DNA of 40,373 nucleotides from Clostridia bacterium (lineage in GTDB: Bacteria > Bacillota > Clostridia > Oscillospirales > Feifaniaceae), in the NCBI GenBank assembly GCA_017427525.1, contig JAFRSP010000066.1:1-40373 (forward strand), read 5' to 3'. Of this stretch, positions 8,719-19,059 are shown piece by piece (the first letter of the stretch is position 1; each line of letters opens with the position of its first letter). The position numbers and the translations under genes are program-made. The notes below the pieces were generated by a model that was given only the letters and a program-made list of their open reading frames with translations, searched no databases and had not been told where the DNA came from.

Positions 8719-8971
8719 CAGCCGATCGATAAAATAAAGAACAAATTTTTTATTTTTATCTCCTGTTTTCGGAGCTTCCCTCCTTTTTTCGAGCGCTGTC
8801 CTCCTCGGGCAGACGCTTTGCGGGGACCTCTTTTCCCCTTTGTTTTTTTCTTCTATGCCTCAGGAAATCCCGCCTATTTCGCTCTTTTCCAGCCGAAAAT
8901 CATTTTCGCACGGCATCCCCAAAAAACCGCTTAAAATTCCGGTTTTTCCTTGCAAAAACACCCTGCTTTCA

Positions 8972-9000
8972 TTGCAATTAAATTTCTAATATGATATAAT
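8972..9000 (+). promoter_or_regulatory. Promoter of dnaA
   Basis: TTGCAA at 8972-8977, a 17-base spacer and a perfect TATAAT at 8995-9000 lie about 110 bases before dnaA. The 432-base lexA-dnaA gap is otherwise AT-rich. It contains one TGTGGGAAA (9020-9028), a weak DnaA-box-like sequence in reverse orientation, which could serve autoregulation. Confidence 0.8.
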
Positions 9001-9108
9001 ATTTTTGTTCATTTTATCTGTGGGAAATCTTCCACTTTTTCTTTTTTCGGCTTGGTTTTTCAATACAAACCCCTTAAACAAGTCCGCCAAACAGGGAGAA
9101 ACAAACCT

Positions 9109-10458
9109 ATGAATTCAGTGCAAAATGTTTGGGACGCCGTGTATCAGAAAATACATGACGCGTATTCGCCGACGGCGGCGAATACCTGGTTTGCCGGCGC
9201 GCAGCCGCTTGTGATGAATTCCAAGCAATTCAAGCTCCAGGTTCCCAGTGATTTTCAAAAGGAGATCATCCTCTCTCGCTTTTACGAACAGCTTTCTGCC
9301 ATTTTTGAGAGCGTGATCGGATTTCCCATTGAGATCGTCATTTTTAGCGAGGAGGAACAGGAGGAGCGCAAGCGCATTGCCGAGCGTATCGTAGACTATA
9401 CCGATATCACCAGGCACTCCCTTAGCCAGGACGACTACACCTTTGAAAACTTCATCGTGGGCGGCTCCAACAAGCTGGCGGAGGCGGCCTGCCGCGCCGT
9501 TGCCAACCACACCGAGGATTCCTTCAATCCGCTCTTTATCTACGGCGGCTCGGGACTTGGAAAAACCCATCTGCTCTGTGCCATCCGCAACAGCGTGCGC
9601 ACCAAAAACCCCGGAATGAAGATACTCTACCTCAAGGGGGACGATTTCACCAACGAGATGGTGGAGGCCATCAGTCAGGGTGTCGCTGCCCGCAGGGCCT
9701 TTCGGGAAAAATATCGCTATCTCGATATGCTTTTGATCGACGATATTCAGTTCATCGGCGGAAAGGAATCTACGCAGGAGGAATTTTTTCACACCTTCAA
9801 CACACTTTATGAGGGAAAAAAACAGATCGTTTTGACCTCAGATCGTCCTCCAAAGGAGATCAAAACTCTGGAGGAACGCTTGCGCACCCGCTTTGAATGG
9901 GGTCTGATCGCCGACATTCAGCCACCGGACGTGGAAACCCGCATCGCTATTCTCAACCGTAAGGCACAGGATCTTGGGGTAGAGCTCACCCCGGAGGTGG
10001 CCGATTTCATTGCGCAACGACTCAAGAAAAACATCCGTCAACTGGAAGGGGCCATCAAAAAGCTCAAGGCGCTGGTGATTTTAGACCATGTGGAGGTCAA
10101 TCTCACCTCAGCTCAGACCGCCATTCGCGACGTGCTGAGCGACAATGTGACGGTGCCGATGCTCATCGACCGCGTTTTGAAGGAAGTCAGCTCCTATTTC
10201 TCATTGACCATCGACGATCTCTGCAGCAAAAAACGCTCAGCCGATATCGCCTCGGCACGGCAGATTGCCATGTACCTCATTCGGGAAATGGCCGATGTGT
10301 CGCTCGCACAAATCGGAGACGTCTTCGGCGGCAGAGATCACACAACCGTGCTGCACTCGGTCAATAAGGTGGAGGATGAAATGGAGACCAACCCCAGCCT
10401 TAAGCGCGACGTGGAGGAAATCCTGCACAACGTGAAGGCGGCCGGCGAAGAGAATTAA
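9109..10458 (+). CDS. dnaA: Chromosomal replication initiator DnaA
   Basis: This 449-residue initiator ATPase has all four domains. Domain I (about residues 1-80) recruits helicase factors, and a short linker follows. The AAA+ domain III has Walker A GGSGLGKT at 146-153 and Walker B ending in D211-D212. Domain IV carries the DNA-binding signature GGRDHTTV at 407-414. The longest frame begins at a TTG at 9052 without a ribosome site. The ATG at 9109 follows AGGGAG at 9093-9098 and begins a canonical domain I (NSVQNVWDAVYQKI), so it was chosen. dnaN follows after an AT-rich gap with DnaA-box-like repeats, the usual Bacillota origin layout. Confidence 0.97.
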   Translation: MNSVQNVWDAVYQKIHDAYSPTAANTWFAGAQPLVMNSKQFKLQVPSDFQKEIILSRFYEQLSAIFESVIGFPIEIVIFSEEEQEERKRIAERIVDYTDITRHSLSQDDYTFENFIVGGSNKLAEAACRAVANHTEDSFNPLFIYGGSGLGKTHLLCAIRNSVRTKNPGMKILYLKGDDFTNEMVEAISQGVAARRAFREKYRYLDMLLIDDIQFIGGKESTQEEFFHTFNTLYEGKKQIVLTSDRPPKEIKTLEERLRTRFEWGLIADIQPPDVETRIAILNRKAQDLGVELTPEVADFIAQRLKKNIRQLEGAIKKLKALVILDHVEVNLTSAQTAIRDVLSDNVTVPMLIDRVLKEVSSYFSLTIDDLCSKKRSADIASARQIAMYLIREMADVSLAQIGDVFGGRDHTTVLHSVNKVEDEMETNPSLKRDVEEILHNVKAAGEEN

Positions 10459-10780
10459 ATCATACTCCTTTCCTTTTTTCCACATCTTCTTTCTTTTCCA
10501 CATTTTCTTTTCCACAAGAATTTTACCCTTTAGAAAAATTTATTTTCTTTCCACGATTTTTCCCACGAATTCTCAACAAAAAGCAAATCCTATTTTTCAG
10601 GCGACTCTAAGCCTGTCCCACTTTTTCACCTTGTCCACCGTTTCTACTGCTGCTACTGTTTTTTCTTTTCTTTCTATTTTTTACCCGCGCCGGAAGCATC
10701 CGGCGAAGACTCCGAATAAAAAAGCTGTTTTCATAAAACAGCGCCGCGTCTTTTAGACAAGAGTCAACACCGAAAAATAA
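10459..10780. other. oriC: Candidate oriC (dnaA-dnaN intergenic region)
   Basis: This gene-free stretch is strongly AT-rich compared with the flanking genes. TTTTCCACA, one change from the DnaA-box consensus TTATCCACA, occurs three times in the same orientation at 10476-10484, 10494-10502 and 10508-10516. Further partial matches follow (TTTCCACG at 10548-10555, TTTCCCACG, CTTGTCCACC near 10630). Two hairpins are present: CGCCGGA/TCCGGCG at 10688-10705 and GCTGTTTT/AAAACAGC at 10724-10742. Position and content fit the dnaA-dnaN origin of many Bacillota. Origin function is inferred, not shown. Confidence 0.6.
10476..10516 (+). repeat. Three same-orientation DnaA-box-like 9-mers
   Basis: TTTTCCACA occurs at 10476, 10494 and 10508, with start-to-start spacing of 18 and 14 bases, just after the dnaA stop codon. 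Confidence 0.6.
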
Positions 10781-10794
10781 AGGAGGTCCTTTTG

Positions 10795-11901
10795 ATGATC
10801 AAATTCACCTGCGGCCGCTCGGTTTTGGCACAGGCGGTGTCCACTGCATCCCGCGCCGTGCTCAATCGATCCTCTATGCCGGTTTTGGAGGGACTTCTTC
10901 TACATCTTTCCCGCGGCGTTCTTCAGATCACAGGATATGACATGGAAATCGGCGTTCGTTGCTCCATTGCAGTGGAGAGCAGCGATGAAGGAGAATTTGT
11001 TATCGCTGCGGGAACCTTGAACGACATCCTCCGTAAGCTTCCTGAAGGGGAGGTCGTGGTTGAGGTGGACCAGAGTGAGGTGACCATCACCTCCGGTTAT
11101 TCTGTTTTTAACATTTTGAGCTTAGACGCCTCCTCTTATCCGCCGGTTGAGATGAAACGGGAAGGATTTCATTTTTCGCTGCAGCAGAAAACCGTGCGCT
11201 CTCTTGTGCAGCAGACGGTTTTTGCGGTTTCCCAGAGCGACAGCAAGCCGGTACATACCGGCTGTCTCTTCCATCTGGAGGGAGAGGATCTTGAGGTCGT
11301 GGGGTTGGATGGATACCGTCTGGCCATCCGCAGAGAAAAACTGGCCGTTCCGGTGGAGGAAACGCTGGAATTTGTGGTGCCGGGCAAAACGATGCTGGAA
11401 TTGGCTCGTATTTTAAACGACAGTGAGGAAGAAGTTACCATTTGGCCGACCCGGCGCAGCGTGGTGGTGGAGACCGAGAATATCATTCTGGTCACCCGCA
11501 CCATTGAGGGAGAGTTTCTCAATTATAAGAACGCCCTTCCGAAGGAGGAGATGCTTGAGCTTCGGTTCCAGGTGAAGGAATTTTTGGAGTGTCTCGACCG
11601 CACGTCGCTTCTGATTTCGGAAAAGCAGCGTTCCCCGCTGCGTCTGCTCTTCCAGAGGGATGAGCTCACCCTGACCTGCATCACGCCGATCGGCAGCGTC
11701 ACCGATAAGCTGATTTTGGAATATCCCTATGAAACATTGGAGATCGGCTTCAACAACCGCTTTTTGATCGACGCCTTTAAGAATACAGAAGCGGAAGAGG
11801 TTCGGGTTTTTGTTAAGAGCAGTCTTTCTCCCATGGTGATTCAACCGGTAGAAGACGATCATTTTCTCTTTTTGATTCTCCCTGTGCGGCTTCGGGGATA
11901 G
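10795..11901 (+). CDS. dnaN: DNA polymerase III beta sliding clamp
   Basis: This 368-residue protein forms the ring that tethers DNA polymerase III and other repair and replication factors. It shows the three-fold clamp architecture, starting IKFTCGRSVLAQAVSTASRAV and ending in a typical clamp C-terminus (HFLFLILPVRLRG). The length is normal. A TTG directly before the ATG could extend it by one residue, but AAGGAGG at 10780-10786 is 8 bases from the ATG at 10795. A GGGTGCTCT/AGAGCATCC stem at 11914-11942 and a clear terminator at 11971-12010 follow. Confidence 0.96.
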   Translation: MIKFTCGRSVLAQAVSTASRAVLNRSSMPVLEGLLLHLSRGVLQITGYDMEIGVRCSIAVESSDEGEFVIAAGTLNDILRKLPEGEVVVEVDQSEVTITSGYSVFNILSLDASSYPPVEMKREGFHFSLQQKTVRSLVQQTVFAVSQSDSKPVHTGCLFHLEGEDLEVVGLDGYRLAIRREKLAVPVEETLEFVVPGKTMLELARILNDSEEEVTIWPTRRSVVVETENIILVTRTIEGEFLNYKNALPKEEMLELRFQVKEFLECLDRTSLLISEKQRSPLRLLFQRDELTLTCITPIGSVTDKLILEYPYETLEIGFNNRFLIDAFKNTEAEEVRVFVKSSLSPMVIQPVEDDHFLFLILPVRLRG

Positions 11902-11970
11902 CGTTTTGCGGGAGGGTGCTCTTCGCCGAAGGCAGAGCATCCTTCTGATTATCCCAGACCTGATGAAAAA

Positions 11971-12010
11971 GAAAAAAGTCCGTATTTTATTAAGATACAG
12001 ACTGTTTTTT
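11971..12010 (+). terminator. Intrinsic terminator between dnaN and yaaA
   Basis: AGTC-GTAT pairs with ATAC-GACT around a 9-base loop with one mismatch, preceded by an A-run and followed by GTTTTTT. It lies between two genes usually cotranscribed, so it may lower rather than abolish expression of yaaA and recF. A lone TGTGGAAAA (12010-12018, a reverse DnaA-box-like 9-mer) overlaps its end. Confidence 0.7.
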
Positions 12011-12041
12011 GTGGAAAAGTGAAGAAAAAGAAGGTGAATCC

Positions 12042-12290
12042 ATGCGCAAAATCCCCATTGAAGAGGTTGGAATCCATACGGAGTCGATCAAGCTGGATTC
12101 CTTTCTGAAGCTGTGCAGCCTTGCTCTTTCCGGAGGAGAGGCCAAGGAGCTCATTCAAAGCGGCGCGGTTCGCGTGAATAAGGAGCAGGAGCTGCGGCGC
12201 GGCCGTAAACTGGTTCCGGGGGATCGCATCGCCCTGCTGGGAAGATTGTTTTTGGTGACGGAGGAAGAACCTCCGGAAGAAAACAACTGA
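12042..12290 (+). CDS. yaaA: S4-domain RNA-binding protein YaaA
   Basis: This 82-residue protein consists almost entirely of one S4 RNA-binding fold (LDSFLKLCSLALSGGEAKEL ... VRVNKEQELRRGRKLVPGD). It belongs to the conserved small gene found between dnaN and recF in Bacillota; a ribosome-assembly role has been suggested for the family. The start at 12042 follows GAAGGTGA. The tail is acidic (EEEPPEENN). No promoter is visible between the upstream terminator and the start, so expression probably depends on readthrough from dnaN. Confidence 0.88.
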   Translation: MRKIPIEEVGIHTESIKLDSFLKLCSLALSGGEAKELIQSGAVRVNKEQELRRGRKLVPGDRIALLGRLFLVTEEEPPEENN

Positions 12291-12438
12291 AGATTTCAAA
12301 TTATACAAAATGAAATTTTTCTCTTTATATTCCATAATGGATAATATAGCAGATAAACAAATAAGAATATTACTTTATTAAAATACTTATTGTTATATTA
12401 ATTTGGAGTTTTTCCGCATATGAAGGAGGGAGAACGCA
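12291..12438. other. AT-rich island between yaaA and recF
   Basis: This 148-base stretch is mostly A and T, in sharp contrast to the GC-rich genes around it. It contains an ATTTCA/TGAAAT inverted pair at about 12293-12316 and an AATAAG/CTTATT pair at about 12360-12391. Several TATATT-like elements make a recF promoter plausible, but no well-spaced -35 stands out. Confidence 0.5.
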
Positions 12439-13560
12439 ATGTATGTGAAAGAGATTTCGCTTTCTGATTTTCGAAATCTCGGCAGACAGAGCGTTTCTCT
12501 TTCGGAGCATGTGAATTTGTTTTATGGGGAAAATGCTCAGGGCAAGACCAATCTGCTGGAATCCGTTTTTTTACTCTCCTGCCCAAAGGGGTTTCGTCAG
12601 GGCAAAGATCGGGACTATATCGCCTTCGGAAAAGAGAGCGCGAAGGTCCGTCTGAATTATGTGGCCTTCGGAAGAGAACAGCAGATCGAGCTTTCTCTCT
12701 TTTCCGACGCCAGAAAGAGCATCACGCTCAACGGGATTCCCATCCGGCGCAGCAGCGAGCTGGCCGCTCAGTTTTGCACTGTGCTGTTTGTGCCGGGACA
12801 TCTCAACCTGGTCAAGGGGGGACCGGAGGAGCGCCGCCTCTTTCTCGATACTGCCATCTCCCAGCTCCGTCCGAAGTATCAGCGCGCGCTGGCCGATTAC
12901 GGTCGCGTGATCTCTCAGAAAAATATGCTTCTCAAGAGGGGTGCAGCCGACCGTTCTCTGCTCGAGGTTTGGAACCAGCGCCTGATCGAACTGGGGAGCT
13001 ATCTCACGCTGCAGCGCGGGAGCTATGTCCGCAAGCTCTCGGCCGCGGCGGCGGAGCACCACAGGCGGCTTTCTCGCGGGGAAGAGCTGCGCTGTGAATA
13101 CCGCTGGTTTCCGGGTCTCCCCGGCGGAGAGGGTATCACCGACCTCTCTGTGGTGCGCGAGGTCTTTGCTTCTGCTCTGAAGCAAGCGGCTGAGCAGGAG
13201 TTTGAGCGCGGTATGTGCCTGGTTGGCCCCCATCGCGATGATTTGGAGCTGCTGATCGACGGGCGTTCGGCCCGACTGTTCGGCTCGCAGGGTCAGCAGC
13301 GCAGTGTGGCGCTGTCGCTCAAGCTGGGGGAATGCGAACTGGTGGAGCAGACGGTGGGGGAATCCCCCGTTTTGCTGCTGGACGACGTGATGAGTGAGCT
13401 CGACCGTTCGCGCCAGCAATATATTCGAAGCAACCTGAAAAAAAGGCAGGTGCTCATCACAAGCTGCGCCAGAGCGCACGCTTTGAAAACGGCAGCCGCC
13501 TTTTCTGTGGAAAAGGGGAAGGTGATCCGTCTTTTTGCAAAAGGGGAGGAGAACCGGTAG
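12439..13560 (+). CDS. recF: DNA replication and repair protein RecF
   Basis: This 373-residue SMC-like ATPase acts with RecO and RecR to load RecA at single-strand gaps. Walker A GENAQGKT is at residues 30-37, the ABC-type signature GSQGQQR at 282-288, and Walker B with the D-loop ends in LLLDDVMSELD (D315, D316, D322). The length is standard. AAGGAGGG lies in front of the ATG. remB follows 105 bases later on the same strand. Confidence 0.96.
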   Translation: MYVKEISLSDFRNLGRQSVSLSEHVNLFYGENAQGKTNLLESVFLLSCPKGFRQGKDRDYIAFGKESAKVRLNYVAFGREQQIELSLFSDARKSITLNGIPIRRSSELAAQFCTVLFVPGHLNLVKGGPEERRLFLDTAISQLRPKYQRALADYGRVISQKNMLLKRGAADRSLLEVWNQRLIELGSYLTLQRGSYVRKLSAAAAEHHRRLSRGEELRCEYRWFPGLPGGEGITDLSVVREVFASALKQAAEQEFERGMCLVGPHRDDLELLIDGRSARLFGSQGQQRSVALSLKLGECELVEQTVGESPVLLLDDVMSELDRSRQQYIRSNLKKRQVLITSCARAHALKTAAAFSVEKGKVIRLFAKGEENR

Positions 13561-13665
13561 GCAGGCGGCTCCCGCTCAGATAAAAAAGGAAAGTACGCCT
13601 TTGAAAAAACGGCTGGCAATCTGCCGGAACCGCTTTATTTCGGGGCGGCAAAGAGGGGAAAAAGC

Positions 13666-13926
13666 ATGTATCTCCACTTGGGAAAAGACGTAGTGGTTCG
13701 CGCCGCCGACGTGATCGGCATCTTCAATTTGGAAACCAGCACGGTGGGGCCGATCACCCGCGGTTTTCTGGCGACAGCCGAGAGGGACAGCCGGGTGACC
13801 AATGTTTCGCCGGAGCTGCCCAAGAGCTTTATCCTCACGCTGGAAAAAGGTGTGGAGCGGGTGTATATTTCCCAGATCTCTCCCGCCACGCTGCAAAAAA
13901 GGCTGGAAAATTACTCCGAGCAGTGA
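13666..13926 (+). CDS. remB: RemB-like regulatory protein (DUF370)
   Basis: This 86-residue protein of the DUF370 family is the relative of B. subtilis RemB (YaaB), which sits between recF and gyrB there too. RemA-type relatives are DNA-binding regulators of matrix and osmolyte genes. The start MYLHLGKDVVVRAADVIGIF and the block NLETSTVGPITRGFL are typical. AAGAGGGG precedes the ATG. The role in this organism is inferred from family and position only. Confidence 0.88.
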   Translation: MYLHLGKDVVVRAADVIGIFNLETSTVGPITRGFLATAERDSRVTNVSPELPKSFILTLEKGVERVYISQISPATLQKRLENYSEQ

Positions 13927-14087
13927 GGGGTTTCCTCTTTGAAAAAGAAAGCGCAAAGAATAAAAAGGGAAAATTCCGGCGGTCTTTCCCGGCGTTGTCG
14001 GGGAGAGATCCCGTTTAAAACGGCTGAAACGATCGTGAATCGGCAGGGAACCGCCCTGCTGTGCCCTCCGCAGGAGCGGAATAGTAA

Positions 14088-16124
<2,037 letters not shown>

Positions 16125-16269
16125 ATCGTCGATGAAGCCACGGTTTGCGGCCCCGGCGGCGTTTTGAGAAAAGGCAGCAGCACCAAAAGGGAAGCAGCCG
16201 CGTTCTCTGTGCGCCTCCCACACGCGAAATCAAACACCCGCCTTCACCGGCAGGAAAGGAAACCGAACC

Positions 16270-18807
16270 ATGAGCAAAAAGAGCCAGCCCCTGGAGGGAA
16301 AACCCGCCAATTATGAGCATCAGACCATTCTTCCGATCGATATCAACACCGAGATGAAGAAAAGCTATATTGAATACGCCATGTCGGTCATCGTGGCCCG
16401 CGCCCTGCCGGATGTGCGCGACGGACTCAAGCCGGTGCACCGCCGCATCCTCTATACCATGTATCAGGATGGACTGGTGCACGACAAGCCCTTCCGTAAG
16501 TCGGCCACCACGGTGGGCGCCGTGCTGGGCCGCTTCCACCCCCATGGAGACGCTTCGGTCTATGACGCGCTGGTTCGCCTGGCGCAGGACTTTTCGCTGC
16601 GCTATCCTCTGATCGAGGGCCACGGCAACTTCGGGTCCATCGACGGGGACCCGCCGGCCGCCTACCGATACACCGAGGCCCGCATGAGCCGCATCGCCGA
16701 CGAGCTGCTGGCCGATATCGAGAAGGACACCGTGGACTTCATGCCCAATTTCGACGAGCGGCTCAAGGAGCCGACGGTGCTTTCGGCCCGCTTCCCCAGC
16801 CTGCTGGTCAACGGCTCCTCCGGCATCGCCGTGGGCATGGCCACCTATATCCCGCCCCACAACCTCAGAGAGGTCATCGACGCCGTGGTCTATCAGATCG
16901 ACCACCCAGACTGCGGCGTGGACGAGCTGATGAATTTTGTCAAAGGGCCTGATTTTCCCACCGGCGCCATCATCAAGGGCACGGCCGGCATCCGCCAGGC
17001 CTACCTCACGGGGCGGGGCCGCTGCCGCGTGATGGCCCGCGCCGAGATCGAAGAGGCCAAAGAGGGTCGCTATCGCATCGTGGTGACCGAGATCCCCTAC
17101 CAGGTCAACAAGTCGCGCCTTCTGGAGCAGATCGCAGACTGCGTGAAGGACAAGCGCATCGAGGGCATCTCCTATCTGGAGGATGAATCGGGTCGAAACG
17201 GCATGCGCATCCGCATCGACCTCAAGCGCGACGCCAACCCGCAGGTGGTGCTCAATCAGCTCTACAGCTATACCCAGCTCTCTGATACCTGCTCCTTCAA
17301 CATGCTGGCCCTGGTCGACGGACAGCCGAAAACGCTGGGGCTCAAGGAGATCCTGCACCACTATATCCGCTTTCAGGAGGAGATCGTGGTGCGCCGCACC
17401 CGGTTCGACCTCAAAAAGGCGGAGGAACGCGCCCATCTGCTCGAAGGGCTGCGCATTGCGGTGGATCACATCGACGAGGTGATCCGCACCATCCGGGAGA
17501 GCTACGACGACGCCAAGACCCGTCTGATGGAGCGCTTTTCGCTCACCGCTGTGCAGGCGCAAGCCATTCTTGAAATGCAGCTGCGTCGTCTTCAGGGGCT
17601 GGAACGGGAGAAGATCGAGAGCGAATACCGGGAGCTCACCGAAAAGATCAAGCGATATCGCGAGATTTTGGCAAGCGAGGCGCTGGTGCTCGACATCGTG
17701 AAAAATGAGTCCATCGCCCTGCGCGACAAATACGGCGACGACCGCCGCACCTCGGTGGAGATCGACTACGACGAGATCGACTTCGAAGATCTGATCGAGC
17801 AGGAGGACTGTGTGATCACCCGCAGCCATCTGGGATATATCAAGCGGCAGCCGGTCTCGACCTACCGCGCGCAGCGCCGGGGCGGCCGGGGCATCACCGC
17901 CATGTCCACCCGGGAAGAGGATTTTGTGGAGGATATCTTTATCGCCAACACCCACAGCTATCTGCTCTTCTTCACCGACAGGGGCCGCGTCTACCGCCTC
18001 AAGGGCTATCAGATCCCCGAAACCGGACGCACCGCCCGCGGCACCAACATGGTCAATCTCATCGCCCTGGAGCAGGACGAGAAGATCACCACGGTGCTGC
18101 ATCTCGACGGCTTTGATGCCGACAAGTATCTCACCATGCTCACGCGGCGCGGCACCATCAAGCGCACCGCGCTGCCCGAATATGACACCGCCCGCAAGGG
18201 CGGCCTGATCGCCATTCTGCTGGAGGAGGGCGACGCGCTGGTCGACGTGCGCATCACAAACGGCGAGGACGAGCTGGTTCTGGCCACCCGACAGGGCAAG
18301 GCTATCCACATCAGAGAGAGTGCCGTGCGCGCGATGGGACGCGCCGCCCACGGCGTGCGCGGCATCGACCTGGAGCCGGAGGACGTGGTGGTCGGCCTCT
18401 GTGTGGCACGGCCCGATACCACCCTGCTCACCGTGACCGAGGGCGGATACGGCAAGCGCAGTCCTCTTTCGGAATACAAGCTGCAAAACCGCGGCGGCAA
18501 GGGCATTCTCAACTACAATATCACCGAAAAAACGGGACCGGTCGCCGGAATCCAGATGGTGGAGGAGAGCGACGACCTCATGCTGGTGACCGACGGCGGC
18601 ATCGTTATCCGCATCGACGTGGCAGAGATCCCGATCTACTCCCGGGTGACCCAGGGCGTGCGGGTCATGCGGCTGGACGAGGGCGTGCGCATCGTCACCA
18701 TCACCCGAGCTGAAAAGGAAGAAGAGGTCGTTTCAGAGGCCGAGGAACTCGATGCAGCAGAAGCCGCCGAAGTTTCCGAAGCCCCCGAAGAGGGGCAGGC
18801 GCAGTAA
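16270..18807 (+). CDS. gyrA: DNA gyrase subunit A
   Basis: This 845-residue subunit cuts and rejoins DNA and wraps it through the C-terminal beta-pinwheel. The catalytic tyrosine is Y134 in AAYRYTEAR. The quinolone-determining region reads HPHGDASVYD, so the position equivalent to E. coli Ser83 is Ala95, followed by Ser96 and Asp99. The GyrA-box QRRGGRG, needed for supercoiling, is present, which supports gyrase rather than topoisomerase IV, as does adjacency to gyrB. The last 30 residues are highly acidic. AGGAAAGGA precedes the ATG. Confidence 0.97.
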   Translation: MSKKSQPLEGKPANYEHQTILPIDINTEMKKSYIEYAMSVIVARALPDVRDGLKPVHRRILYTMYQDGLVHDKPFRKSATTVGAVLGRFHPHGDASVYDALVRLAQDFSLRYPLIEGHGNFGSIDGDPPAAYRYTEARMSRIADELLADIEKDTVDFMPNFDERLKEPTVLSARFPSLLVNGSSGIAVGMATYIPPHNLREVIDAVVYQIDHPDCGVDELMNFVKGPDFPTGAIIKGTAGIRQAYLTGRGRCRVMARAEIEEAKEGRYRIVVTEIPYQVNKSRLLEQIADCVKDKRIEGISYLEDESGRNGMRIRIDLKRDANPQVVLNQLYSYTQLSDTCSFNMLALVDGQPKTLGLKEILHHYIRFQEEIVVRRTRFDLKKAEERAHLLEGLRIAVDHIDEVIRTIRESYDDAKTRLMERFSLTAVQAQAILEMQLRRLQGLEREKIESEYRELTEKIKRYREILASEALVLDIVKNESIALRDKYGDDRRTSVEIDYDEIDFEDLIEQEDCVITRSHLGYIKRQPVSTYRAQRRGGRGITAMSTREEDFVEDIFIANTHSYLLFFTDRGRVYRLKGYQIPETGRTARGTNMVNLIALEQDEKITTVLHLDGFDADKYLTMLTRRGTIKRTALPEYDTARKGGLIAILLEEGDALVDVRITNGEDELVLATRQGKAIHIRESAVRAMGRAAHGVRGIDLEPEDVVVGLCVARPDTTLLTVTEGGYGKRSPLSEYKLQNRGGKGILNYNITEKTGPVAGIQMVEESDDLMLVTDGGIVIRIDVAEIPIYSRVTQGVRVMRLDEGVRIVTITRAEKEEEVVSEAEELDAAEAAEVSEAPEEGQAQ

Positions 18808-18942
18808 ACAAGCCTTCCGAAGACGGATCAAAGGCGAACAGGCGGCTTTTTCGCGGGCCAGGCTCCGCGGAAGGCTGCCCTTCCGTGAGATTGCAGCCTG
18901 CCTGGCGGAGTCCCTCGGCCGGTCCGACTCCGTCGGAAAACG

Positions 18943-19011
18943 CCCGGGCAGACCGCTGTAAGCGGAAGACCGGGCAAAAGAAGATCATTCTTCCGGGGAC
19001 AATCCCCGGAA
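18943..19011 (+). other. Two hairpins between gyrA and the PAP2-like gene
   Basis: A nested structure (GCCCGG/CCGGGC enclosing CCGCT/AGCGG) at 18943-18976 is followed by a perfect TTCCGGGGA/TCCCCGGAA stem with a 3-base loop at 18991-19011. Neither has a following T-run, so they are not typical terminators. They could be mRNA-processing or stability elements. No gene is seen in the 252-base gap. Confidence 0.4.
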
Positions 19012-19059
19012 ACGCAGAGAGCGCCTTTTATGAGGGCTCCCAGACGAAAGGAGAGATCC

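Noticed and set aside
8736..8752. GAACAAATTTTT as a LexA operator upstream of lexA
   Set aside because: Only the left half fits GAACNNNNGTTC; the right half is a T-run.
10724..10742. GCTGTTTT/AAAACAGC hairpin as the dnaA terminator
   Set aside because: No adjacent T-run and it lies about 265 bases past the stop; kept only as structure within the origin candidate.
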